DNA from: Bilabrum cf. latius
Taxonomy: Eukaryota; Bigyra: Bicosoecida; Bigyra; Bicosoecida
Assembly: GCA_965178125.1 (NCBI GenBank)
Contig: CBCXTV010000006.1
Location: forward strand, 1-64,000
Direction: 5' to 3'
Length of the DNA stretch: 64,000 nt
In this document: in pieces, positions 8,886 to 18,885 of the stretch
Position numbering within the stretch: position 1 is the first letter of the stretch
How the letters are laid out: every line of letters begins with the position of its first letter
Position numbers and translations under genes: made by a program
The notes under the pieces: generated by a model
Database searches by the model: none
What the model saw: the letters and a program-made list of their open reading frames with translations, nothing else
Told to the model about the DNA's origin: nothing

Positions 8886-9475
8886 TGCCATGCTTTCCGG
8901 GCCTCCCATGTGACCGCTTTTTGCGTACCGAAACACTTTCCGAGGTCGACGCCCCGGCGGAGCACGCCGGCGCGGCGGCAAGCGTCGATGTTGCGGGCGG
9001 CCCAGCCATGAGGCACATGATCAAGTACGCGGAAAGCACGCAGAGCGTCGTCAATCCGTTCGTGAGCCGCGAGTTCCAAAAGGTCTTCGAGCACATCCCC
9101 CCGGAAAGCACGCAGAGCATCGTCAATCCGTTCGTGAGCCGCGAGTTCCAAAAGGTCTTCGAGCACATCCCCCGGAAAGCACGCAGAGCATCGTCAATCC
9201 GTTCGTGAGCCGCGAGTTCCAAAAGGTCTTCGAGCACATCCCCCGGATGATGTCGAGCATGCGGACGCCCTGCTCCGGATGATGTCGGCCATGCGGACGC
9301 TCTTCCCAGACCTTGCGCGGCAGCGGGACGAAAATGGAGCTCTCCCTGCACCGCAAGCACGCCGGAAACCTGGTGCACTTCCACGTATGCATGACGGACT
9401 CCGAGAGGTCGCATCGTTGTCGCGTGGCGGAGGATTTCATTTGGGCCGGCAGCAGGCCGAATGTCGTGTACGGCT
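8886..9475 (+). pseudogene. mosaic block I: A, GT and Rep pieces
   Basis: A patchwork of pieces from the unit's own genes. In order: a dispersed-repeat piece (8886-8938); gene A linker residues EVDAPAEHAGAAASVD (8939-8990); a GT C-terminal piece MIKYAESTQ...VFEHIP amplified three times as 71-72-bp repeats (9032-9103, 9104-9174, 9175-9245); a short GT/Rep join; and Rep residues about 441-487 including the HxH motif (9320-9475). The frame is lost by single-base deletions in the last repeat and at the GT/Rep join. A near copy follows about 955 bp downstream. Confidence 0.85.
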
Positions 9476-9478
9476 TTT

Positions 9479-9745
9479 AGGTACCGAACCCGAGCTCCCG
9501 GCAGCAGCGCAGGCGGCATGCTTGGGGCGGCACGTGGATCTTCGACGACGCCATTACGCTCAGCGATTGCGGGTCGAGGTTGCAGATCGACGCGCCGCAG
9601 TCGAAGCTCTTGGCGATGGTCGTGCCCCGGAAGTCGGGCCAGTGGATTCCTCATAGGCTGCGCTCGCGTACGGTCTGGTATTTGGGTGGGGAGCAGTCGG
9701 CCGTGATCACCAACCTCAAGTGCCAGGCCTGCAGTTGGGTCAAGC
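9479..9745 (+). pseudogene. gene B fragment in mosaic zone
   Basis: Corresponds to gene B bases about 4954-5222 at high identity (landmarks GGTACCGAACCCGAGCTCCC and CAAGTGCCAGGCCTGCAG). It covers the basic linker, the folded start and the first CxxC. It is bounded on the left by the Rep piece and on the right by a gene A 5' piece. An in-frame stop (TAG at 9478-9480) precedes it, so it is not continuous with block I. Confidence 0.85.
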
Positions 9746-9779
9746 AGGCGGGAACGGCATTCTCCGAGTCTCTTTGCCG

Positions 9780-10238
9780 ATGATGTCTGAGGAGAAACCG
9801 TCCGAGAGCATTGCTGTTTCCTTGGGAGACGGCCGCAATCTTCGTGGGCGTCAAGGCGCCGGTAATATGGGAAACGAGGGCGGCATGTTGGCGCGCGAGG
9901 TCGACGCCCCGGCGGAGCACGCCGGCGCGGCGGCAAGCGTCGATGTTGCGGGCGGCCCAGCCATGAGGCACATGATCAAGTACGCGGAAAGCACGCAGAG
10001 CGTTGTCAATCCGTTCGTGAGCCGCGAGTTCCAAAAGGTCTTCGAGCACATCCCCCCGGAAAGCACGCAGAGCGTCGTCAATCCGTTCGTGAGCCGCGAG
10101 TTCCAGAAGGTCTTCGAGCACATCCCCCCGGAAAGCACGCAGAGCATCGTCAATCCGTTCGTGAGCCGCGAGTTCCAAAAGGTCTTCGAGCACATCCCCC
10201 GGATGATGTCGAGCATGCGGACGCCCTGCTCCGGATGA
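9780..10238 (+). pseudogene. chimeric ORF: gene A N-terminus fused in frame to GT repeats
   Basis: A 152-aa open frame. The first ~56 residues are the gene A N-terminus (MMSEEKPSESIAVSLGDG to AASVD). The rest is the GT piece MIKYAESTQ..VFEHIP in its native frame, with the 24-residue block ESTQSVVNPFVSREFQKVFE repeated three times (72-bp repeats at 9987, 10059 and 10131). One missing base after the last repeat, relative to GT, shifts it to a stop. It begins with the same ATG context as gene A. It could be translated, but the terminal frameshift suggests decay. Confidence 0.7.
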
Positions 10239-11356
10239 TGTCGGCCATGCGGACGCTCTTCCCAGACCTTGCGCGGCAGCGGGACGAAAATGGAGCTCTC
10301 CCTGCACCGCAAGCACGCCGGAAACCTGGTGCACTTCCACGTATGCATGACGGACTCCGAGAGGTCGCATCGTTGTCGCGTGGCGGAGGATTTCATTTGG
10401 GCCGGCAGCAGGCCGAATGTCGTGTACGACGTATGGTCAGACGCAGCCGCTTGGAAGGCGGGTGGCGGCGTGGCAGACGGGAAGGATGTCGGAACCTGGG
10501 GTTCATGGAAGACGCCTGCGAAGTCGTCATGGGGGGAGCCGTACGTGCCGTGGCAGGTCGCGCCGGAGCCGGCGGAGGAGGCGACATGGACTTGCAACGC
10601 GTGCCAGGGCCTAAGCCCCGGTCAGAGTACTTCAAGAAGTGGAAGGACTGGATCCAACCAGTTTGCCGGGTGTGTTGCGACAAGTTCGACAACGCGACGC
10701 CGTGGTGGGTGAGGTGCAAGAACTGCAAAAACGAGTATCCGGCGTACCGATTTCCCCAGAACCGCCGGAAGAAGGAGAACCTGCGCTATTTCTTCCCTGA
10801 GGACTGGTGCGCGAAGTGCCTGGTTGCGCGTGGCTGGAGTCTCCATGATGTCCGTTCCTCTGCGGGTGAAGCGAAGCGTTGGGTGCCAAAAGCTGGCGCG
10901 AATACCGGTGACGGCGACAACGACGCTCGTGCTCCCGCACGCGACGAGCCTCCTGCAGGAGGCGCCGCCTCCTGCAGCAACGCCGTGCGTCAGAGTCCTT
11001 CGCGTGACGAGGCCTTGGATGACATCAACCGGGCCATGGAGCTTCTCCGGAATGCGGAGAAATTCATCTCCGCGATGCCATCGTGCATGCAGTGTGCGGT
11101 GCAGGACCAGTTGATGCAGGGCATCGTCAAAGACCAGGCCCTCTTGGATATCTTCTCCGGCAAGATAACGGACTGGATCAAATACCATCCGGCCACTCTT
11201 GGGGCGATCCAATCCCATCGAAACGCATGGCTGTGGGCTGAGAACCACACGCCGACGGAATGGCTCATGGTTGTCGAGGATGATATCGAACCTCGCGAAG
11301 CATGCGTGGATCGGCTACTCGTAGTTCTTCACGCCATCGCGAAAACCCCAAGGTGA
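10235..11356 (+). pseudogene. chimeric ORF: Rep / A / B / GT pieces
   Basis: A 373-aa frame from ATG 10235. It starts LFPDLARQRDE (Rep, native frame), then reads the Rep HUH piece out of frame (native reading is in the overlapping 10269-10712 frame). Next comes gene A, entered out of frame and returning to native at PRSEYFKKWKDW because one base is missing near 10610. This keeps three of A's four CxxC pairs. It then joins in native frame to gene B CMQCAVQDQLMQG, then to GT from IVKDQALLDIFSGK through the VVEDDIEP motif. A lost A in a run near 11347 ends it early; the GT sequence continues to 11630 in another frame. Confidence 0.75.
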
Positions 11357-11790
11357 CGCAGATGGCCATGTTAGCGGGGTCAGAAGCACCGAGAATGGTC
11401 AGCCTCCAGCGCGGAAACTCCACCTCCATCCACAACTGCGAGCGCCTCTTGGACGTGCGGACCTATCCGGCGCACTGGGTAGACAACACATTTGTGGTCC
11501 CCTACCACGTCGGCATGGGCCTAAAGTGGTATCTCATCAGCCCGGAGGGGAGGAAGGCGCTCCTGAAGATGCGGATCCCGAACCGAAGCTTCGAACGCTG
11601 CGTCTGGCGCCGCCTCTTCGACACGTTCCACGCCGGCGAAACCTCGAGTTTTGGCATCAAGATCGTGTCGCGGCCAGGCTGTACGACGGCGGCAAGAAGA
11701 CGGAGAAGGAGGATGCTCACGGTATCGCCCTGATCATCTGCACGACTTCGTGGGGCTCCATGACGTAACGGCGAGCGAGAACATTGACTG
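11357..11790 (+). pseudogene. mosaic tail: GT, B, A and Rep pieces
   Basis: Continuation of the mosaic: GT to about 11640 (matching 16750-17040 and a few bases near 17350), gene B (11641-11683, from about 5398-5440), gene A (11684-11718, the GGCGGCAAGAAGACGG segment), then Rep (11719-11765, the motif C segment IALIICTTSWGS from about 23533) ending at a TAA-containing frame. Four source genes occur within about 430 bp. Confidence 0.8.
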
Positions 11791-11821
11791 GTGGCGTGGC
11801 TGGAGGATCTCGGGAACACAC

Positions 11822-12130
11822 GGCGGGCGAGCCGTTTTTCAAAAGGAGCACGGGTCCTTCGGGACGCCATTTCACTTACGGCGGGCGAGCCGTTTTCCGA
11901 ATGGTGCGGGGGTCCTACTGATGCACACGGCGATCGCTGGTTCACTCACGGCGGACACACGGCGGGCGAGCCGTTTTTCAAAAGGAGCACGGGTCCTTCG
12001 GGACGCCATTTCACTTACGGCGGGCGAGCCGTTTTCCGAATGGTGCGGGGGTCCTACTGATGCACACGGCGATCGCTGGTTCACTCACGGCGGGCGAGCC
12101 GTTTTCCGAATGGTGCGGAGTCCTCCAGAT
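11822..12130. repeat. GGCGGGCGAGCCGTTTT tandem repeats
   Basis: The 17-base motif occurs five times, embedded in a 139-bp tandem duplication (11822 and 11961) plus a final partial copy near 12090. Unit 3 has three motif copies and lacks one 139-bp repeat. No gene is seen; short open frames through it are repeats of each other. Confidence 0.85.
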
Positions 12131-12260
12131 GACCACGGTGATGGGTGGCAGCATGTCATAGGCGCGCCGTCGGAAGCTTCCCCTTCGAGTGCTGCCTAAA
12201 ACTGAGAAACCTGGAGATCCTAGCATCGTATGGAGGCAAGAGGTAACACCTTGGGGTCCG

Positions 12261-13430
12261 TTCTCCGCTTCAATTCCTGTCCCAAATCCGATTCCCATTT
12301 CGAGACCGAAAAAGGTGACCCGGAAAACGACGGTACTTATTTCTGAACCGTTTTCCGGACGCTTTCCGGGCCTCCCATGTGACCGCTTTTTGCGTACCGA
12401 AACACGTTCCGCGCGTGAGGAGCAGATGCGGGGATTTCGCCAAAAATGGCCGATCCGCACAAGGAATTTAAGTTGCGGCGACACAGCTCGGACCCCGGCT
12501 TTTTTTTGGCTGTTTCGGGGCCCCAAGAGGGCTCCCGGCCCCAAAAAGGGCAAAACGCGAGGTTGTGGTGGAAAAAATGGGCCCCAAGGAGCCCCCAAAC
12601 GACGCAAAACGCCACGTTGTGGTGGATTTTAGAGCCCCTAAATCGCCCAAAAAAGACGCAAAACGCCACGTGGTGGTGGATTTTAGAGCCCCTAAATCGC
12701 CAAAAAAGACGCAAAACGCCACGTTGTTGTGGATTTTAGAGCCCCTAAATCGCCCAAAAAAGACGCAAAACGCCACGTTGTGGTGTTTTTTTTGAGCGTT
12801 TTCGGGGGGCTCGGAAGGGGACCCCCCCAGGATTTGGCCAAAAATGGCCGATCCACACAAGGACTTTAAGTTGCGGCGACACAGTTCGGGCCCCGGTTTG
12901 TTTTTGCGGTTTGGGGGCCCCGAGAGGGCTCCCGGCCCCAAAAAGGGCAAAACGCGAGGTTGTGGTGGAAAAAATGGGCCCCAGGCAGCCCCCAAACGAC
13001 GCAAAACGCCACGTTGTGGTGGATTTTAGAGCCCCTAAATCGCCCAAAAAAGACGCAAAACGCCACGTTGTGGTGGATTTTAGAGCCCCTAAATCGCCCC
13101 AAAGAGACGCAAAACGCCACGTTGTAGTGGATTTTAGAGCCCCTAAACCGCCCTAAAAAGACGCAAAACGCCACGTTGTGGTGTTTTTTTTTTGAGCGTT
13201 TTGGGGGGGCCCGGAAGGGGACCCCCCCAGATTTGGCCAAAAATGGCCGATCCACACAAGGAATTTAAGTTGCGGCGACACAGTTCGGGCCCCGGGGTTT
13301 GTTTTGCTGTTTGGGGGCCCCAAGAGGGCTCCCGGGAGGCCCTAGAGTGGCCCTTCTCCGCTTCAATTCCTGTCCCAAATCCGATTCCCATTTCGAGACC
13401 GAAAAAGGTGACCCGGAAAACGACGGTACT
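12261..13430. repeat. satellite island between identical 77-bp direct repeats
   Basis: Two identical 77-bp sequences (12261-12337 and 13354-13430) enclose about 1.0 kb of satellite. Inside are three higher-order repeats of about 398 bp, each starting near a GGCCAAAAATGGCC inverted repeat (about 12438, 12836, 13235). The first two carry four 54-bp minisatellite copies each (from 12601 and 12998; core ACGCAAAACGCCACGTTGTG). A dispersed repeat (about 12341-12434), shared with 25420-25510, lies just inside the left repeat. A diverged relative of the 77-mer is at about 15121-15170. No gene. Confidence 0.9.
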
Positions 13431-16374
13431 CTCCGTCACTCCATCTGGCGGCGAAAATTGCCTCAGTTTCCGGTCCCCGATTCCGGGCCCAAGGACCCCC
13501 GAAATTCCCGATTCCGCGCAGTGCCGAAAGCTCGACATAAACCACAAACACGACACACAACACAACACGATAGCGCCTCCCCACGCGCGGGATTGGGTCC
13601 TTCCGCTCGCTGCATGTGAGCTGCAGTGTGTTCTTGCCGGGAATGTCACTGGAAGTCGCGCTGCAGTCTGCTCAGGGCGCCTTATGACCATGAAGGCGTC
13701 TCAGCACCCGCGACGGCAAGAGGGGGCACGCACGACGTTGCGAAGCACCCGCCCTGGGTGAAGAAACTGCGTATCCACAGGAGTCACGTTCAGTTGCGCG
13801 AGAATTGGAAAGGCGGGGTAACTGGTGCAGAGGAGCTTGTTCGCAGCGCGGCTTCCACCAGCGCCGCTGACGGTAAGATGCATCGGTCTCGGTACATGAG
13901 TCGGCACGGTGTTGCGTGATTGACTTCACGATGCGGGAGTGTGCAGCCTTCCGCAGCGGGAGAATTGTATCTCCCCACGACCGCCGAAAAAAAAAAGGCT
14001 ATGCTGGACTCGTTCCAGGGAAGGCTATGCGATGAGTATCTCTAGGCGCTTTCCGGAAGACCCACCCACTACACGCTGGTCAGCCCTCCCAAGCGGGAGT
14101 GAACCGCGGAGCCGCGGGCCCGTGAGCGCTGCTGCTACGATCATTTCTGCCCGTTTGACTCTCGCCCACTCTTGCCGTGACCAAAGACGCGCAGATCCTT
14201 ATGACGCATGACACCTCGTCGAGGTGTCGAGACTGCCTCACATTCCCGTTACGGAGACCCACAGCACTGCGACAACGAAATCGGTCACGAAGAGAGCAAG
14301 AGGCCGCGCACCTGAGCATCACAAAAACCCCGAGAGACATAAACAACACCGTACCGTGAAGTCCCTGCGACGAGGGGATGCTAAGCGGCTCCCACGGCGG
14401 CTCCTCTGCGGGAGAAGCTGCCGCAGACCTCGAGATGGGATGCACATGATTGCGAAGATTGCGGAACTCGTCCGAAGCCGGTCGCACGAGGGTCACAGCG
14501 AATGGAGGCATATCTTTGAAATAGAGTCTGCGTGCAAAGCAGCATTCCAAACGATCGTCCGCATTCTTCCGAGCAAATCCTTGGGAGCACACATCCTGCG
14601 GACGACATCTCTTTTCTATCCACCCCAGCGTACTCCCCGCGCACACTTCTCGCGAATGATTGAGAATTCTGTGCGGCACATGTAATATCAGGCTACCATG
14701 ATACGCGGAATGGCGTGCTATTGCTCGCACGTTCGTGCGCCCCCTTCCGAATGCGCTTACCACATCACTATGTTCGTCGGCAACCGTATACACCGTAGGG
14801 GTCTTCCCTCCGACACCAAGCGTACACGACTGGCCGTAATAGCGCAGCGTAGATGTTTCGGACGTCGCCCAGGACAAGTGTCGACGCCCGGTTCGTCACG
14901 ATCACTACGTGTGCACTTCACTCACCGCCCTCCAGCCGCTAGACTTCTTTTGGAACGCGACATCCTACGACGCGCTATGACACGTAGCCGTAAACCGCAG
15001 ACGGCCTCGCGTTCACTGCTTGCAGCGCAAGTGCGTGAACAAGAACCGCCCGCGTGGCACACCTTCGCAGGCGCGGAAGACAAAAAGTTCCTTCTAAGCT
15101 TGTATTCGGGTCCGAAAGCCAAATTCCACTTCGGGGTCGAGAAGGGCGACCCGGGAAATCACCGTACGCTCTGTGAATCCATTTCCCGGGGAAAGTCCCC
15201 GAGTTCCCGCTACCCGGTCCCAGGCCCAGCGACCCAGGAAAGTTCCCGTCCCCCCGCATGCGGAAACCTCCCACGAAGCACGCCCACCTCACGCTTCACA
15301 CGCAAAAGTCCAGGAGTCAAATCCATTCCGGACCCAGCAGTTCACCCCCCGTGACGATTGGGAAAGGCTCTTGCACACACCTTCTCGTCCGAGCAGTCTA
15401 TGGAGCACACGCCTGTCTTCGTTGCCTTTTCCGGCCAAAAATGCAGGGAGTTCGAAGGGGAAGTAGCAAACGCGGAAGACCGCTTTCGAAACGCAGGTGC
15501 TCAGGGAAAAACAACCAGAGCGTCCCTGATCCTCGGCAGAGCCGTCCAGGAGGGACGGGCACGGACGGGCATCGCAGATCTTGCAGCGCCACCATTCGCC
15601 GGGATGGGCGACCGGACGAGGGCGACCACAAGTACGTAGCGTGCGACGTCCGTCAGTCGCCATGTTGCGCTCATTCGCTTTCGCGGCACGACTTCCAGGG
15701 CCGGCCTTACTCACTCCTCGGAGTCCGCGTGTGGATTCTCCCCTGCGCACGATCTGCCGCTCTAGATGCTACACAAAGATCCCGCTCGGATGACCCCCTC
15801 TGTGCATTCTGCAAGATTTTACGCGCCTCCATTCAATGCGCGAAGCATGCACCGCAGCAGTCTGAGTCCGGTGACCACCTTCAATAGCGTGGGACAAATT
15901 CCGTCCGCGATGTGCATTCGGGCATGCTCCCCTTTCCGAGTCTCTGTGACCCGTAGTGCGTCCGCGGCCAACGACTCAGGACTCCACGATGGTACGCACG
16001 AGTTGCATTCCTTGCACGAAGCGTGCGGAGAGAAAGCGATGCTCAGACATCGAGGCGCTTGGAGGGTCTGCACACGACATGCTTCGAGAGGCCATGCAAA
16101 CATGCGAAACCAGAACTGAGGTTCCTCATCGTTCCTGCTGTCGAGCGCTCAATTGGGGCATCGGATCAGGACGAAGCTCGCGAAGAGAGGACGCGGGTGT
16201 CCCCATCCAAAAATCCGCCGCCTTCAAGGCTCATGTTCCCGGATCCTGCATTCGCGAGTTTCGGGAGCAGAAGTGCAAGATCGCCGCTGGACACACAGCG
16301 CATGCCATTTCCCGTCTCTGGAGATGTCGGGCTTCCAGGCGCAATTCGGACACCATCGCCAGGACCTCGGGAAG
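13431..16374. other. 2.9-kb region without a convincing gene
   Basis: Only weak open frames occur: plus 14698-15354 (ATG start, 218 codons, basic, no domain), minus 14877-14080 (265 codons but begins TTG) and minus 15750-15289 (begins GTG, contains WWRCKICDAR). No frame has a recognisable domain. Structural features are a perfect 9-bp-arm palindrome at 14210-14228 (GACACCTCG T CGAGGTGTC) and a diverged piece of the island's 77-bp repeat near 15121. In-frame GT extension upstream of 16375 begins at TTG and looks non-coding. Confidence 0.5.
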
Positions 16375-18885
16375 ATGACATGTCTGCTGATCTGCAGGGA
16401 AGAGTCCCGCTTCGAGGAGTGGCGACAAAAAAAAGGGGCGCGAGAACTCCACGAGCACATGGGAGCGGTCCTTCGGCTCCCCAATCCAGTGTTTCCGCAG
16501 ACCGACAGGGACCCAGATGGACGCGACATCGTCAAAGACCAGGCCCTCTTGGATATCTTCTCCGGCAAGATAACGGACTGGAGCAAATACAATCCGGCCA
16601 CTGTTGGGGCGATCCAATCCCATCGAAACGCATGGCTGTGGGCTGAGAACCACACGCCGACGGAATGGCTCATGGTTGTCGAAGATGATATCGAACCTCG
16701 CGAAGCATGCGTGGATCGGCTACTCGTAGTTCTTCACGCCATCGCGAAAAACCCCAAGGTGACGCAGATGGCCATGTTAGCGGGGTCAGAAGCACCGAGA
16801 ATGGTCAACCTCCAGCGCGAAAACTCCACCTCCATCCACAATTGCGAGCGCCTCTTGGACGTGCGGACCTATCCGGCGCACTGGGTAGACAACACATTTG
16901 TGGTCCCCTACCACGTCGGCATGGGCCTAAAGTGGTATCTCATCAGCCCGGAGGGGAGGAAGGCGCTCCTGAAGATGCGGATCCCGAACCGAAGCTTCGA
17001 ACGCTGCGTCTGGCGCCGCCTCTTCGACACGTTCCAAGGGCCGGTATGGAAGTGGGGAGATTGCCTCCGCATGACATCTGTGCTGGCAGCCAGCCCGGTC
17101 CTCGCATCGACTCCCGAGAGCATGGACACGGAGTGGGGGGGCTCGGGACGACGAAGTGCGGATGCAGGGCACAGTATGAAACCGTACATAATGATCGACC
17201 CGAGTGACGACTGGACTCTTGGCGAGCGATTAAACACATTGTCCGTCGTGATGTCCGTGTGCGCGGCCCTGAGTTGGGGGGTTGTCCTCGTCTGGGAAAA
17301 AACAGAGCGCGTGCCCATCTCCTACGAAGACTTGTGCGGTGTTCACGAGCACGCCGGCGAAACCAACACGTTCGTCCACCTCCTCCAGGACAAACGCGGC
17401 GGGTCGTATTCGTACTTCCTGAGGTACGGAGACATCCGCATCCACGTGGTGCAGCCGATGATGTGCATCCCCACCCTCGACAGAATGCTCGACATGGTAG
17501 CCATGAAGAGGCCCAAGATGAACACCCTGCCTCCCTTGAAATGGCAGACCGCTCGATGGATCCAAGTCAAGCAGAAGTGGATCGATAAACTCCACACGGA
17601 GATGCCGGGGGCCGAGCTGCCCTCATGGCTGGAGTGGCCACCCTCAACCCACGCGCTTGTCCTCTGCGACGACAGGGACTTGGCGGCGCATTGCCTCGAG
17701 GGGAGATGCCAAGAGGAGCAGCAGGAGTGGATGAACGGCGGGAAGGACAACAGCATCCAGTACTACATCCTTGAGGCAAAGCAGGCGCTGCAGAACGAGT
17801 TGGAAGACATCCTAAAGGGGGACAGCAGCTCGCGCCTCGTCGTGATCCGCATGACAACCAAACCGCTGGGACAGGTCTGGGTGGACATGATGAAGCACCT
17901 CACGAAGCAGTTCAGGGAGCGCATCATAACGCCAACGTTCCTCCTCCCGAAAATGATCCCCAAAAGGAGGCACGACGAGAAGAACCCGAGTGATGATTGG
18001 ATTACTTGGGGAGCATCCTTGGCGAAAACCGTGGGCCTCCTCACGCTCATACCTCCGATGCAAGTGCACTATCCCATCATGAGCTGGACCGTGGCCTGGA
18101 ACCACTTCATGTTTAAGGGCAGGACTGCCACGGACACCGTGATCCCAGACGTCATCCGAACTCTGTACGCTCCGCACAAGAGCAACAGGAAGCAGCTCCT
18201 CAAGAACGGCCCGCTGTGCCAGACGAGGCGCGCCGTGCTGGACTCGCCCGCACTGCGGGACATTGCGAACAACTACTCAAGGGCCAAGGACAAGACCTAT
18301 AACCTCTTGAGTTATTCCAAATGGTTTGCCGAGGAAGCCATGTGGCACATGATCAAGTACGCGGAAAGCACGCAGTGCATCGTCGACCCGTTCGTGAGCC
18401 GCCAGTGCCAAAAGGTCTTCGAGCACATCCCCTCGGACGACATCGGCCATGCGGACGCCCGGCTCCGGTACAACCTTCAGGATGCCGACGACCGAGGTTA
18501 CCGCTTCAACGCGGGGCATCTCTACACCGCGGTGCAGGGCATCAAAACGGTGAACATCGCATACAACAAGTGGCTCACCGAGCAGGCACAGAGTCATTCC
18601 GAATGGAGCTGGGGCAAAACGTTCATCAAGCTTGTGATCAACCAGTGGCGGCAGCAGCAGGGCAGTGAGCCGTATGACGTGGACGAGGAGGAGTACGTGA
18701 GCCTTCCGCGGACCTTCCACGGGAATTCGTTGAAGCTCGCGAGGAGCGTAAGCCACAAGGACACGAGATCCTGCTCCAGATCGTCCTCATCCTATTCCAG
18801 GTCGCCCTCCACCAACAGGACTGAGGCACAGCCTTCGAAGAGAGCGCGCCTGACCCCGGCACCCGGCGTAAAGCACGAGCCCTGA
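16375..18885 (+). CDS. GT, two-domain glycosyltransferase-like protein
   Basis: An 836-aa protein from ATG 16375; ATG 16324 is an in-frame alternative. Residues 1 to about 215 resemble the GT25 (LPS glycosyltransferase) fold: LLICREESRFEEW at the N-terminus, GAIQSHRNAWLWAE around residue 78, and WLMVVEDDIEP with the acidic EDD at 103-105, then a KWYLISPEGRKALL segment. From about residue 270 a second region begins with IMIDPSDDWTLGERLNTL and LVWEKTERVPISYEDL, which recalls fucosyltransferase-type 'GLGNRLRAL...LVVVWE...F.DLF' signatures. The tail is Ser/Arg/Lys-rich. A sugar-nucleotide-dependent transferase is likely; donor and acceptor are unknown. Pieces of both halves recur in the mosaic zone. 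Confidence 0.7.
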   Translation: MTCLLICREESRFEEWRQKKGARELHEHMGAVLRLPNPVFPQTDRDPDGRDIVKDQALLDIFSGKITDWSKYNPATVGAIQSHRNAWLWAENHTPTEWLMVVEDDIEPREACVDRLLVVLHAIAKNPKVTQMAMLAGSEAPRMVNLQRENSTSIHNCERLLDVRTYPAHWVDNTFVVPYHVGMGLKWYLISPEGRKALLKMRIPNRSFERCVWRRLFDTFQGPVWKWGDCLRMTSVLAASPVLASTPESMDTEWGGSGRRSADAGHSMKPYIMIDPSDDWTLGERLNTLSVVMSVCAALSWGVVLVWEKTERVPISYEDLCGVHEHAGETNTFVHLLQDKRGGSYSYFLRYGDIRIHVVQPMMCIPTLDRMLDMVAMKRPKMNTLPPLKWQTARWIQVKQKWIDKLHTEMPGAELPSWLEWPPSTHALVLCDDRDLAAHCLEGRCQEEQQEWMNGGKDNSIQYYILEAKQALQNELEDILKGDSSSRLVVIRMTTKPLGQVWVDMMKHLTKQFRERIITPTFLLPKMIPKRRHDEKNPSDDWITWGASLAKTVGLLTLIPPMQVHYPIMSWTVAWNHFMFKGRTATDTVIPDVIRTLYAPHKSNRKQLLKNGPLCQTRRAVLDSPALRDIANNYSRAKDKTYNLLSYSKWFAEEAMWHMIKYAESTQCIVDPFVSRQCQKVFEHIPSDDIGHADARLRYNLQDADDRGYRFNAGHLYTAVQGIKTVNIAYNKWLTEQAQSHSEWSWGKTFIKLVINQWRQQQGSEPYDVDEEEYVSLPRTFHGNSLKLARSVSHKDTRSCSRSSSSYSRSPSTNRTEAQPSKRARLTPAPGVKHEP

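Noticed and set aside
8821-9936. Long minus-strand open frame (371 codons) and similar ones at 34965-36080 and 61494-62912
   Set aside because: They lie opposite the mosaic A/GT/Rep/B pieces and simply mirror the 72-bp repeats; plus-strand homology explains them.
12565-12795. Repetitive protein made of HVVVDFRAPKSPKK units
   Set aside because: A by-product of the 54-bp minisatellite (54 is a multiple of 3); frames shift at the 53-bp copy and other frames are equally open.
12601-13200. CRISPR-like array
   Set aside because: The 54-bp copies are contiguous and near-identical with no unique spacers, and no cas-like gene is present; this is a minisatellite.
14080-14877. 265-codon minus-strand frame
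   Set aside because: Starts at TTG, has no recognisable domain, and lies in a region with no other coding evidence.
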